Of a stretch of 64,000 nucleotides of DNA, positions 28,380-36,219 are shown in pieces. Below the pieces are notes generated by a model. That model did no database searches, was not told the origin of the DNA, and saw nothing but the letters and a program-made list of their open reading frames with translations. The stretch's first letter is position 1; the number at the start of each line of letters is the position of its first letter. A program made the position numbers and the translations under genes. Origin of the DNA: JAVZOV01 sp049976445 (GTDB lineage: Archaea > Thermoproteota > Thermoprotei > Gearchaeales > WAQG01); NCBI GenBank assembly GCA_049976445.1, contig JBMFIF010000001.1, positions 1 to 64,000 of the forward strand, written 5' to 3'.

Positions 28380-28449
28380 TTCACATCAATTAAAACATAA
28401 AATCTCCCTTATTTAAGTTTTGGATGTTTATAACCACAATAAAAGAAAT

Positions 28450-28458
28450 TTATATTTG
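28450..28458 (+). promoter_or_regulatory. TATA box of tRNA-Pro(CGG)
   Basis: TTTATATTT lies about 25 bases before the mature 5' end of the tRNA, the normal archaeal distance for a tRNA promoter. Confidence 0.6.
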
Positions 28459-28477
28459 TTTCTTCTATATTATTAAG

Positions 28478-28571
28478 GGGGCCGTAGTCTAGTTTGGTCT
28501 AGGAAGTTTAAAAAACCTAGAGTACCAGGCTCGGGCCCTGGAGATCGCCGGTTCAAATCCGGCCGGCCCCA
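28478..28571 (+). tRNA. tRNA-Pro (anticodon CGG) with an intron of 17-18 nt in the D arm
   Basis: Acceptor arms GGGGCCG and CGGCCCC, discriminator A. Anticodon stem CCAGG/CCTGG encloses the loop CTCGGGC (28530-28536), anticodon CGG. The T arm GCCGG-TTCAAAT-CCGGC is canonical. From D-stem start to anticodon stem there are 38 bases; removing 18 (about 28505-28522) leaves a D arm like that of the sister tRNA-Pro and a 76-nt mature tRNA. The extra bases form a BHB-like fold: helix CTAGG/CCTAG, bulges AAG and AGT, inner TTT/AAA. Exact cut sites are uncertain by one base. No CCA is encoded. Confidence 0.85.
28505..28522 (+). other. Predicted D-arm intron of tRNA-Pro(CGG)
   Basis: Eighteen bases between D-stem positions 24 and 25 by alignment to tRNA-Pro(GGG). 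Its short A-rich hairpin TTT-AAA-AAA closes the intron side of a relaxed BHB. A one-base shift at either end is possible. Confidence 0.6.
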
Positions 28572-28664
28572 CTATATTAATGGTCGTCAGCAGCTCAATT
28601 AATCTAATTAAGAACAGGTTTCTCTAAGTAGTAGGACTTATATATTTTTTAAACGATAAATAAC

Positions 28665-30500
28665 TTGACCATTATGAAAAAGGCATATTATAGAACAATT
28701 ATCAGTAGTATTATATTATTACTCATTATAATAACATTAATAAGTAATGTTAATGTAGCCGCAGGAAAAACAGTGACTGCAGTGAGACCTACATTATTAC
28801 AAAGATTTTATATGAATTCTACAAGTACTCAATCAGACTTTAATGACCCATTTTTTGCTTTTGGAAGGGACCCGAGACCAAATCTTAGTACTAGTGGATA
28901 TTGGAGTTGGCAAGATTATCCGTATAGTGTACCATATGTAACTCCGCAAACTATTAAAATATTCACAAACGTTGCATCAAATGATATAACAAAGACGGGA
29001 TATCCTCCATTAATAACAAGTAAAATTGTTAACTTACCTTCAGGTAGTTATTCTAAAATATTGTTAAGGGTTGATGTACAATTAAAGAGTGTAATGCCTA
29101 GTAGATTAGCAGTAAATTATGATAGAGCACTCTGGATATTTGTAGATGGGGTACCACTTCTCATAGGGACAACAGCACAACGATATAGTTATACTGTAAT
29201 ATCGGATGTAACATTCTTATATCATCTTTTAACTGGTACTCATAACTTTACGTTTGTACTTATAAATTATGTGATACCAAGTCTTGGACTTACTGGATAT
29301 TTTATAGCAAATGTTACATTACTTTATTACCCTGGTGAAAAACCATCAAACATTGCGACAGACGTAGTACCATTATGGTCAAGTGGAATAAATAATTGGA
29401 GGTCTGGAGTTGCTTGGGCTGTACTTACATCATCGAAGAATATAGCATTACAAAACGTGACAATACCAGGGAACATAACAAAAGCATATCTATTGCTTTA
29501 TACAGAAGGCGCTTCGTATGATGAGTTTTGGTGGTCTAACATACCTACAAATCGTGAAGTCTTGGTTTATAGTGATAGTAAGTTAATAGCAGTATCACAA
29601 CCGTTTCCAATAATTTACACAGGTGGTATAAATCCGTTCATGTGGAGACCAGTACCAGGAATAAACACTTATGCATTCCAACCATTATTAATAGATATAA
29701 CACCATATATACCATTCATCATCGGAACTCATACCATAAAAGTCACTATAACTAATAACCAAAATTATTGGCTAGTCGGAGGAGCATTGCTACTTACCAA
29801 AACAAATACAACAGTAAGCTATAGGTTCTTAGGCGACAGCCCACAACTAATAGCAAATAAAACAACAAGCACAACACCAACTACAACTATATTCAATAAT
29901 ACAATGACATATACGAACACTGCATCACTAAATATTACAATAGGCTCACAAACAGTCACTTACAAAACAGAGTATAAGCTCAATTTGAACGCTATTCAAT
30001 CATATAATGATATATGGTGGAATTCAACAGTAACTCAAACATGGTATTATAAAAGTAACTGGTTAAATAAAACAGAATCCTCACGATCGTATTCATCATT
30101 AAACGTGAACTACGGTGAGATAATACAAGTATACGGCGATATAAGTAAAGCATCGACATCGAATCCTGTACCAGCAACCTTTAGCCTTATAGCTGATCTT
30201 AACCATAAATATGTAACAGAAACAGAGCACACAAATGCAACATCACAAGTTGCTACAGTTCATGCAGAACACGTCACATCAAATTCAATATTAGCAGGAA
30301 CATTAGTATTCATAAGCCCAACAGGAGCAATAATAACAGGTATCACAACACTTAGTAGTGTAACATCAAAATCGTTAAAAACTGAAGAAACACAAAACAG
30401 TATAAAATTTGTATCATTCATGAGAGATACAGTTGGAGGAAACTATTATCCACCACTTACGTATGAAATATTCGTAGATGTGATCTCAGTAAAGTGGTAA
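28665..30500 (+). CDS. Secreted PNGase A-like protein (peptide N-glycanase family)
   Basis: 611 residues with a signal peptide (about 1-34). Residues 60-390 match the plant/fungal PNGase A family: an N-terminal YDRALWIFVDG segment, then YDEFWWSNIP (about 285-294), REVLVYSDSKLIAVSQPFP, IYTGGINPFMWRP and NYWLVGGALLL, in the family order. PNGase A enzymes release N-glycans from asparagine, and archaeal members are known in thermophiles. The C-terminal 200 residues are Thr/Ser/Asn-rich and beta-like. The product is predicted extracellular; a role in recycling surface glycoprotein is an inference. It lies between the two tRNA-Pro genes. Confidence 0.82.
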   Translation: MTIMKKAYYRTIISSIILLLIIITLISNVNVAAGKTVTAVRPTLLQRFYMNSTSTQSDFNDPFFAFGRDPRPNLSTSGYWSWQDYPYSVPYVTPQTIKIFTNVASNDITKTGYPPLITSKIVNLPSGSYSKILLRVDVQLKSVMPSRLAVNYDRALWIFVDGVPLLIGTTAQRYSYTVISDVTFLYHLLTGTHNFTFVLINYVIPSLGLTGYFIANVTLLYYPGEKPSNIATDVVPLWSSGINNWRSGVAWAVLTSSKNIALQNVTIPGNITKAYLLLYTEGASYDEFWWSNIPTNREVLVYSDSKLIAVSQPFPIIYTGGINPFMWRPVPGINTYAFQPLLIDITPYIPFIIGTHTIKVTITNNQNYWLVGGALLLTKTNTTVSYRFLGDSPQLIANKTTSTTPTTTIFNNTMTYTNTASLNITIGSQTVTYKTEYKLNLNAIQSYNDIWWNSTVTQTWYYKSNWLNKTESSRSYSSLNVNYGEIIQVYGDISKASTSNPVPATFSLIADLNHKYVTETEHTNATSQVATVHAEHVTSNSILAGTLVFISPTGAIITGITTLSSVTSKSLKTEETQNSIKFVSFMRDTVGGNYYPPLTYEIFVDVISVKW

Positions 30501-30610
30501 AAAATTAACATAAACTTTTTTTATTACTTTTATGATATAATGAAAAATCATAAAAATTACTCAAGGAACCGTTTCGTCCCCCGAATTTATTCATAGAGAT
30601 GAAGGACTCT

Positions 30611-30872
30611 AAAAACTATTATGAGAGGATCCCTCCACCTCCAGGTCTGCGCCCGGTAAGATTTTCCCTCGCTAATGCCCACAGAGCTTAAGCCTAATAC
30701 TGGGCGTGGCATTGAGTAGTTCCGGCCGCAGGAGTCCATACTAAGGAGACATACATACGTGCTTCTAAGCTCTGTGGGCATAACCTAGTGAGCTGTTTTT
30801 GGCTCCTGGTTGTAGCTAGTCGGCCTTTGCATCGATACCATTATCCTAAGCTTTCGACTGAAGTCAGGAGCG
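30611..30872 (-). ncRNA. Unassigned structured non-coding RNA candidate
   Basis: A GC-rich island in AT-rich DNA, with no credible coding frame and extensive pairing. Helix A joins 30677-30693 to 30761-30779 (14 uninterrupted pairs, then an offset base and more pairs). Helix B joins 30802-30808 to 30865-30871 (GCTCCTG/CAGGAGC). Inside it, helix C joins 30818-30822 to 30855-30859 and hairpin D joins 30834-30837 to 30842-30845. Minus-strand TATA-like sequence lies at 30889-30898, and a run of five T ends it at 30611-30615. I found neither the SRP GGAAGG/AGCAG core nor the RNase P GAGGAAAGTC core, so no family is assigned. The ends are estimates. Confidence 0.55.
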
Positions 30873-30888
30873 TCTGACTTGTTTAGGA

Positions 30889-30898
30889 ATTTTATAAT
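30889..30898 (-). promoter_or_regulatory. TATA box of the structured RNA
   Basis: TTATAAAATT on the minus strand lies about 25 bases before the predicted 5' end, and immediately after the tRNA-Pro(GGG) gene. The RNA could also be read through from the tRNA. Confidence 0.4.
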
Positions 30899-30914
30899 AG
30901 TGGGGCCGCGGGGA

Positions 30915-30933
30915 GTTTCACCCTTTTCAGGGT
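30915..30933 (-). other. Intron 2 of tRNA-Pro(GGG), T loop 59/60, 19 nt
   Basis: Excision restores TTCAAAT in the T loop. The intron forms an ACCC/GGGT stem; the central helix is only TTC/GAA, so this is a relaxed, non-canonical splice site. Confidence 0.72.
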
Positions 30934-30955
30934 TTTGAACCCCGGATCACCAGCG

Positions 30956-30976
30956 TTCCGGGAATAGGGGTATTCA
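30956..30976 (-). other. Intron 1 of tRNA-Pro(GGG), anticodon loop 37/38, 21 nt
   Basis: A canonical BHB with a 4-bp central helix and two 3-base bulges predicts cuts after the second base of each bulge, which restores the seven-base loop CTGGGGC. Confidence 0.82.
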
Positions 30977-31116
30977 CCCCAGGCTGGCATCCTAATCCAG
31001 GCTGAACGACGGCCCCGACTAAATTATTTATCTCGTAATAGTATTTAACTTTTATTGAGATTTACCTAAGATAGGTCAAGTTTTTAGCAATTCATAATAT
31101 AAAAAATTAAAGATTT

Positions 31117-33108
31117 TTATTTTCCTTTAAATTTTGGTTTTCGCTTTTCAAGAAATGCACTCACACCTTCTACTACATCGTCTGTGCTGAAAAGCAGTCC
31201 AAAGAGGCTCGCTTCATATGCTAAGCCTGTCCATATATTTGATTCAAGTCCAAAGTTTATTGCGTATTTGGCTGCCATGAGGGCCATTGGTGGTTTTTCT
31301 GCTAGCTTTAGTGCAAATCTGCGTGCTTCTTCTTCAAGCTTTTCTGGTGGTACTACATTGTTGACTAACCCTATTTTTAGGGCTTCATTTGCTGATATCA
31401 TATCACCTGTGAAAATTATTTCTTTAGCCTTGCTACTTCCTGTTAATCTTGATAATCTTTGTGTCCCTCCTGCGCCTGGTATGAAACCAAGGTTTATTTC
31501 TGGTTGTCCTAGCTGTGCTGTTTCGGAGGCTATTCTTATATCACCACTCATTGCCATTTCGAGACCTCCGCCCAATGCGTATCCATTTATGGCTATTATT
31601 ATTGGTTTTGTGTAATATTCTATTTTGTTTAGAATCTCTTGGAATTTTCTAGAAAATATTGCTGCTTTAACTGGGGTAACTCCCATAAAACCTGTTACAT
31701 CAGCTCCTGCACTAAATGCTCTTCCAGAACCTGTTAATATTATGACTCTTATTCTTTCATCTTCTTCTATTTCATCTAATATTGTGTTTAATTCTTTTAG
31801 CATATCTATGTTTATTGCGTTTAAGCGTTCTGGTCTATTGAGTACTATCCATGCTAATGGTGGTTCGAGTTTTAATAAAATTGTGGAAAGCTTTCTTTCT
31901 TCAACGACGCCATATTCGTAAAATCCTTTTCCTGTTTTTCTTCCAAGTTTTCCTTCGTTAACCATTTGTTTAAGTAGTGGATCGGGCGTGTATTCTTCCC
32001 ATCCTGTCATGTTTTTGAGGTTTTCGAGTGTATTTACTACACGGTCTATACCGTATTCATCTGCATATTCTAGAATACCTTTGGGGTATCCTAATCCTAG
32101 TTTGCATGCTTTATCTATATCATCTCTGCTAGCTATTCCTTCTCTGAGTAACCATGATGCTTCGTTTATTGCAGGAGCAATTACCATTAGTGGATCTACT
32201 TTTTCTGCTTTTTCTTTTGGTATTTCTGGTCGAGCATATTTACCTGGTGCTGGATAGGTGTAAAAACCTTTTCCTGTTTTCATTCCTAATTCGTTTGCTT
32301 TAAATTTCTCTTCAAATAATGGACATGGATGAGCCACGTATCCCCGTTCGCTCATTGCTTTAAACACGAAGTAGAAAACATCTATTCCACTATAATCAGC
32401 CAATTCGAATGCTCCCATAGGGAAACCTAATTTGTAACGTACTGTCGCATCTACTTCAATAATATCAGCTTGTTTGTTAGCGACTATCCAGCATGCAGCA
32501 TTAAGTAATCTTCCTAGTATTCTATTTACTATGAAACCAGGTACATCTTTTTTCACGATAACTGGTTGTTTTCCCAACTTCTTTGCTAATTCATACGTTA
32601 TTTTTACCGTATCATCACTAGTTTTTTGACCCTTTACAACTTCAACCAATGGCATTAACGGTGGTGGATTAAAGAAGTGCATGCCGACAACTTTTTCAGG
32701 TCTATTTGTAGCATTGGATATCTCTGTTATAGGGAGACTGCTTGTATTTGTAGCGAGTATTGCATGTGGTGGTAAAATCTTGTCAGCTCTGGAGAATACA
32801 TCTTTTTTGAGATCTAATTTTTCAGGTACTGCTTCTATCATAAAGTCTGCGTTCTTAACAGCTTCATCAAATGATAACGTGGTATGTATTCTAGAGAGGA
32901 TGGAGTCAATGTTTTCTTTAATTTGCCCTTTTTCATATAATTTTCCAACACTCCATCTAATTTTTTCTATTGCGTTTTTTAGAAATTCTTCGGCTATATC
33001 GGTTACCCAAACTTCGTATCCGGCTAATGCAGCTACCTCTGCTATTCCGTGTCCCATTGTACCAGCGCCTATTACTGCAATTTTTTTAATTTGTTCAATA
33101 CTCAACAT
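31117..33108 (-). CDS. 3-hydroxyacyl-CoA dehydrogenase / enoyl-CoA hydratase fusion
   Basis: 663-residue bifunctional beta-oxidation enzyme. The N-terminal NAD domain begins IAVIGAGTMGHGIAEVA; ATNTSSLPIT, HFFNPPPLMPLVEVV and VPGFIVNRI follow, and the tandem C-terminal 3HCDH helices carry two G-x-KTGKGFY motifs (near 285 and 395). The crotonase domain (about 410-663) has the oxyanion-hole segment FSAGAD and GGGLEMAMSGD, and the catalytic glutamates in LEMAMSGD and QPEINLGFIPGAGGTQRL. In Sulfolobales this architecture is the crotonyl-CoA hydratase/(S)-3-hydroxybutyryl-CoA dehydrogenase, which serves either fatty-acid breakdown or the 3HP/4HB cycle. Here neighbours favour beta-oxidation. AGGAGGTG supports the ATG. 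Confidence 0.93.
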   Translation of the reverse strand: MLSIEQIKKIAVIGAGTMGHGIAEVAALAGYEVWVTDIAEEFLKNAIEKIRWSVGKLYEKGQIKENIDSILSRIHTTLSFDEAVKNADFMIEAVPEKLDLKKDVFSRADKILPPHAILATNTSSLPITEISNATNRPEKVVGMHFFNPPPLMPLVEVVKGQKTSDDTVKITYELAKKLGKQPVIVKKDVPGFIVNRILGRLLNAACWIVANKQADIIEVDATVRYKLGFPMGAFELADYSGIDVFYFVFKAMSERGYVAHPCPLFEEKFKANELGMKTGKGFYTYPAPGKYARPEIPKEKAEKVDPLMVIAPAINEASWLLREGIASRDDIDKACKLGLGYPKGILEYADEYGIDRVVNTLENLKNMTGWEEYTPDPLLKQMVNEGKLGRKTGKGFYEYGVVEERKLSTILLKLEPPLAWIVLNRPERLNAINIDMLKELNTILDEIEEDERIRVIILTGSGRAFSAGADVTGFMGVTPVKAAIFSRKFQEILNKIEYYTKPIIIAINGYALGGGLEMAMSGDIRIASETAQLGQPEINLGFIPGAGGTQRLSRLTGSSKAKEIIFTGDMISANEALKIGLVNNVVPPEKLEEEARRFALKLAEKPPMALMAAKYAINFGLESNIWTGLAYEASLFGLLFSTDDVVEGVSAFLEKRKPKFKGK

Positions 33109-33118
33109 CTTACACCTC

Positions 33119-34327
33119 CTATATCATATCAATACTAGTTCCAAATACTTGTCTTAATAGGCTTCTGATAACTGTTATTCTTTGTATGTCATTTGCTCCT
33201 TCATAAATTGTTGTTATTAGAGCATCTCTTAAGTATCTTTCAACTCCTGCTTCTTGATCAACACCAACTCCGCCATGGATTTTTATTGCCAATGCTGAAG
33301 CTTTTTCTGCTACTTCAGTAGCATACATTTTAGCTAGTGAAGCTGCCATTATGGCTTCAGGTCGTTGCGCGTCTGTTAATGTGGCTGCCCAGTAAGTAAG
33401 CATGCGAACTGCCTCAAGTTCTGTTAACATGTCTGCTAGTTTAAAAGCTATTCCCTCGAATGAGATTATTGGTCTTTCGAATGCATATCGTTGTAACGCA
33501 TAGTTTAGTGATTTCTCAAATACCGCTTGTGCGATACCTACACCTTGAGCAGCAATGCCAATCCTTCCATGATCATATGTTGTAACAGCAACTTTGAATC
33601 CTTCTCCTTCCTTACCTAGAACGTTTTCCTCAGGTACTTTTACATCATCAAGTATTACTTCGTTAGGTTGCTCACCTTTTAGTCCTATTACATTGAATTT
33701 TGACCCAATTTTTACACCTGGCCAATCAGCTTCTATTATGAAGAATGTTAATCCCTTCCATCTTTCTTTTCTGCTTGGTGGTGGACTTGTTCTTGCTGAA
33801 ACTACTAAATATTTAGCTCTGTCTGCGCCTGTTATGAAGATTTTTCTACCATTGATTATCCAGTAGTTTCCCTCTTTTTTAGCTGTAGCTTGTATACCTG
33901 CAACATCACTACCTGCGGCAGGTTCTGTATTTGCATGGGCCGCAAAAACTTCACCTCTGGCAATTGGTGGTATATACTTCTTTTTTTGTTCTTCAGTACC
34001 AAAAATGAGCACTGGCATTGTAAATAAGTGGTTTACCGCGATTTTTGTTGCAAATGCTGGTGAAATTCTTGAAAGTTCTTCCATAAGTATGACAAGCATC
34101 ATTGCACCTCCACCTTGTCCATCGTATTCTGGTGGAATTCCGACACCCATTAGTCCCAATTCTTTTGCTCTGTTGATAAGTTCTTCTGGTATTGTATTTG
34201 TTTTTTCTATTTCCATAACTTTTGGAGCTATTTCATTTTCAGCGAATTGTCTTATCATTTTTCTGAACATTTCATGTTCGTTTGTTAGTTCTACTTTAAA
34301 GTCTAAGATATTATTAAAGGGGAACAA
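33119..34327 (-). CDS. Acyl-CoA dehydrogenase (second copy)
   Basis: 402 residues with a complete ACAD fold: ENEIAPKVMEIE near residue 30, HANTEPAAGSDVAGIQ near 130, and the C-terminal YEGANDIQRI with the catalytic glutamate near 377. It is closer to classical short/medium-chain enzymes than the copy at 7.1-8.4 kb. The start is TTG (34325-34327), justified by GGAGGAGAT five bases before it; no ATG fits better. It lies 10 nt upstream of the HBD fusion on the same strand, so the two form a unit. Its promoter region was invaded by a 61-bp element (34391-34451). Confidence 0.93.
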   Translation of the reverse strand: MFPFNNILDFKVELTNEHEMFRKMIRQFAENEIAPKVMEIEKTNTIPEELINRAKELGLMGVGIPPEYDGQGGGAMMLVILMEELSRISPAFATKIAVNHLFTMPVLIFGTEEQKKKYIPPIARGEVFAAHANTEPAAGSDVAGIQATAKKEGNYWIINGRKIFITGADRAKYLVVSARTSPPPSRKERWKGLTFFIIEADWPGVKIGSKFNVIGLKGEQPNEVILDDVKVPEENVLGKEGEGFKVAVTTYDHGRIGIAAQGVGIAQAVFEKSLNYALQRYAFERPIISFEGIAFKLADMLTELEAVRMLTYWAATLTDAQRPEAIMAASLAKMYATEVAEKASALAIKIHGGVGVDQEAGVERYLRDALITTIYEGANDIQRITVIRSLLRQVFGTSIDMI

Positions 34328-34382
34328 ATATTATCTCCTCCACATAAATACTTGTCTATACATGTTTAAAAACTATTCGTTT

Positions 34383-34390
34383 ACTGGTTC
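34383..34390. repeat. Left target-site duplication ACTGGTTC of the 61-bp element
   Basis: Identical octamer recurs at 34452-34459, directly abutting the other end of the element. Confidence 0.88.
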
Positions 34391-34451
34391 GAGACTGTCC
34401 ACTTATTATGTGATAGTGATGTTGTGGTTGATAGCTTATCTGGACAGTCTC
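34391..34451. mobile_element. 61-bp miniature transposable element, copy 1
   Basis: Perfect 11-bp terminal inverted repeats GAGACTGTCCA/TGGACAGTCTC enclose 39 bases. The element is flanked on both sides by the same octamer ACTGGTTC (34383-34390 and 34452-34459), an 8-bp target duplication. It shares 54 of 61 positions with copy 2 at 53304-53364. It codes for nothing but supplies the last four codons and the stop of the DUF35 gene. An autonomous partner is not in the window; an 8-bp duplication is used by several families (IS256, IS1595, ISL3 and others). Confidence 0.88.
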
Positions 34452-35011
34452 ACTGGTTCTAATTCGTAAGTTAAATATCCCTCAGGTTCACGTTTTGTTA
34501 CTACAACTCTAACTTTCATTCCTACTCTTAATTTTTTAGGGTCGGTCTCTCGTACCCATGCTGTAATGTTAATTCCTTCTTTTAGCCTAGCTATACCTAC
34601 TGTATAATCATCGTAGTGTGAAAAGCTGTTTGGTTTTACGTTTATTATTGTGTAAGTGAGTAGTTCTCCTTCATTACTTAATTCAACCCATTCTACGTCT
34701 GATTTTCTGCATTTGGGACAATCAATCTGTGGCGGAAAATAGAGTGCCCCGCATTGTTTACATTTTGTTGCATAAAGTTTTCCATCCATTAATCCATCGA
34801 AGAATTTTCTGATTTTATCAACGCTTATTACATATTTTAATGTTAATTCTCGTTGGTCAATCCATTGTGCAGCTCCGCTTTTCATGTCTGGCACAACTGG
34901 TAATCCCGTTGATTTCTTTATACTTTCAACAAATTCGTTAAACTGTTTTGTTGCTTCTTCGGTCTGTTCCTTCTGCGTTTTCTTTTTTTCAACTTTCTGC
35001 TGAGTGCTCAT
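34436..35011 (-). CDS. DUF35 OB-fold/zinc-ribbon acyl-CoA-binding partner of thiolase
   Basis: 191 residues. A zinc ribbon CKQCGALYFPP then CPKCRKS (near residue 100) is followed by an OB-fold. DUF35 proteins associate with thiolases of the SCP-x/HMG-CoA synthase type and channel CoA intermediates. The start is ATG 35011, with GAGGTGA just upstream overlapping the end of the thiolase gene, so translation is coupled. The C-terminus is altered: the last residues RLSR and the TAA come from an inserted 61-bp element. Joining the DNA across the insertion would instead give VNE then TAG. The change is small and probably tolerated. Confidence 0.88.
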   Translation of the reverse strand: MSTQQKVEKKKTQKEQTEEATKQFNEFVESIKKSTGLPVVPDMKSGAAQWIDQRELTLKYVISVDKIRKFFDGLMDGKLYATKCKQCGALYFPPQIDCPKCRKSDVEWVELSNEGELLTYTIINVKPNSFSHYDDYTVGIARLKEGINITAWVRETDPKKLRVGMKVRVVVTKREPEGYLTYELEPVRLSR

Positions 35012-35016
35012 GATAT

Positions 35017-36219
35017 TCACCTCTTAGGCTTATCAAGAGAGAAAATTGTGACATATGCATAATGGCCTGTTCCACCTACATTATGAGCTATTGCCATACC
35101 ATTTTTAATAGGTGCTTGACGTTCTTTTTCTACTTCTTGTCTTAATTGTTTTGTGAGTTCTACAGCCATGCTGACTCCTGTTGCTGCTATGGGATGGCCT
35201 TTCGCTTTTAAACCGCCACTAAGATTGACTGGTATGACGCCTCCAATGTAAGTCTGCTTCTCTCTGATTAATTTTACTGCTTCGCCTCTTTTTACAAACC
35301 CCAGATCCTCATACGCGAGTAATTCAGCTATAGTGAAACAGTCATGGACTTCCGCTACATCAAAGTTCTTTACGGGATCGGCTTCATTTATGCCAGCCTT
35401 TTTGTAAGCCATTTTAGCTGCTTCAACGGCGGCTCTTAAGCTAAGAAAATTATCGCGCCTGCTTAAATTAGCAGTATCATTTGCATAACCGATAGCTTTA
35501 ATCCAGACAGGAGTGTCTGTAATTTTTTTAGCAATTTCTTTACTCGCTAGTATTACTGCAGCTGAACCATCAGTTATAGGTGAACAATCAAGTAACTTTA
35601 AAGGCCATGCAATGTATCTAGATCGCATACACTCTTCTACAGTAATTTCCTTTTGAAATTGTGCTTTAGGATTTCTTGCACCATAATAATGGTTTTTGAC
35701 TGCGACTTGACATAGATCCTCTTCGGTAGCTCCATACTTAGACATGTATGCTGTTGCATAAAGAGCATAATATCCTGGAAAGGTAAGTCCGAAATTTTCG
35801 AATTCCCAAAAATAATTTCCAGCCCTACCAATAAACTCTACTACAGTTGGTGTTGGAGATTCATTCATTTTTTCGACACCCACAACTAATGCTATGTTTG
35901 CCTCTCCACTAGCTATCATATCATGTCCAAGTTTTAATGCCGCACTACCTGATGCACATGCAGCTTCAACTCTGACAGTACCCTTAGGTACAAGGTCACT
36001 ATATTCTCCAACGACTACAGCAGGTAGTGGCTCACTACTCCATGCACCAACGTTTGAGGTAACATAATAATCTATATCTTTTTGATCTATACCAGCGTTT
36101 TCAATTGCTTGTTTTATGCTTTCCCATGCAAGTTCTGCAATGTTTACATCAGTTCGTACTCCAAATTTAGAATGCCCAACACCTATTATAGCCACATTCC
36201 TACCCAAGAAAAACACCAC
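35017..36219 (-). CDS. Thiolase (acetyl-CoA acetyltransferase, SCP-x type)
   Basis: 400 residues; catalyses the final thiolytic cleavage of 3-oxoacyl-CoA (or the reverse condensation). The nucleophilic cysteine is in EAACASGSAAL near residue 87; the HDCFTIAE segment (near 300) and GHPIAATG (near 352) supply the histidines, while the usual C-terminal cysteine motif is replaced by AHNVGGTG. That places it in the archaeal SCP-x-like group, which works with a DUF35 partner; the next gene is exactly such a protein. A TTG five codons inside (MGRNVAII) may be the true start. Confidence 0.92.
   Translation of the reverse strand: MVFFLGRNVAIIGVGHSKFGVRTDVNIAELAWESIKQAIENAGIDQKDIDYYVTSNVGAWSSEPLPAVVVGEYSDLVPKGTVRVEAACASGSAALKLGHDMIASGEANIALVVGVEKMNESPTPTVVEFIGRAGNYFWEFENFGLTFPGYYALYATAYMSKYGATEEDLCQVAVKNHYYGARNPKAQFQKEITVEECMRSRYIAWPLKLLDCSPITDGSAAVILASKEIAKKITDTPVWIKAIGYANDTANLSRRDNFLSLRAAVEAAKMAYKKAGINEADPVKNFDVAEVHDCFTIAELLAYEDLGFVKRGEAVKLIREKQTYIGGVIPVNLSGGLKAKGHPIAATGVSMAVELTKQLRQEVEKERQAPIKNGMAIAHNVGGTGHYAYVTIFSLDKPKR

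Larger units (their letters stand above)
30901..31016 (-). tRNA. tRNA-Pro (anticodon GGG) with two introns
   Basis: Acceptor arms GGGGCCG and CGGCCCC, discriminator A at 30901. D stem GTTC/GGAT; anticodon stem CCAGC/GCTGG. The anticodon loop is interrupted: CT-GGG-G, then 21 bases, then C38. These fold as a textbook BHB (helix CTGG/CCGG, bulges GGT and AAC, stem GAATA-CCCC-TATTC). The T loop is also interrupted: TTCAAA, 19 bases with stem ACCC-TGAAAA-GGGT, then T60 and CCCCG. Removing both gives 76 nt, the same as the sister tRNA-Pro. No CCA is encoded. TATA-like TTAAATA lies about 30 bases upstream. Confidence 0.88.

Noticed and set aside
30640..30675. Short resemblance of the structured RNA to a 16S rRNA segment (GAAAATCTTACCGGG)
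   Set aside because: Only about 15 bases match and the surroundings do not follow the rRNA order, so I treat it as chance.
30740..30780. Possible 23S rRNA fragment (GCTTAGAAGCA)
   Set aside because: An 11-base match beside a segment resembling another 23S motif but in reversed order; not evidence for an rRNA gene.
30587..30781. 64-codon minus-strand frame in the structured RNA
   Set aside because: No domain, no ribosome site, and the DNA pairs extensively as RNA, so coding is unlikely.
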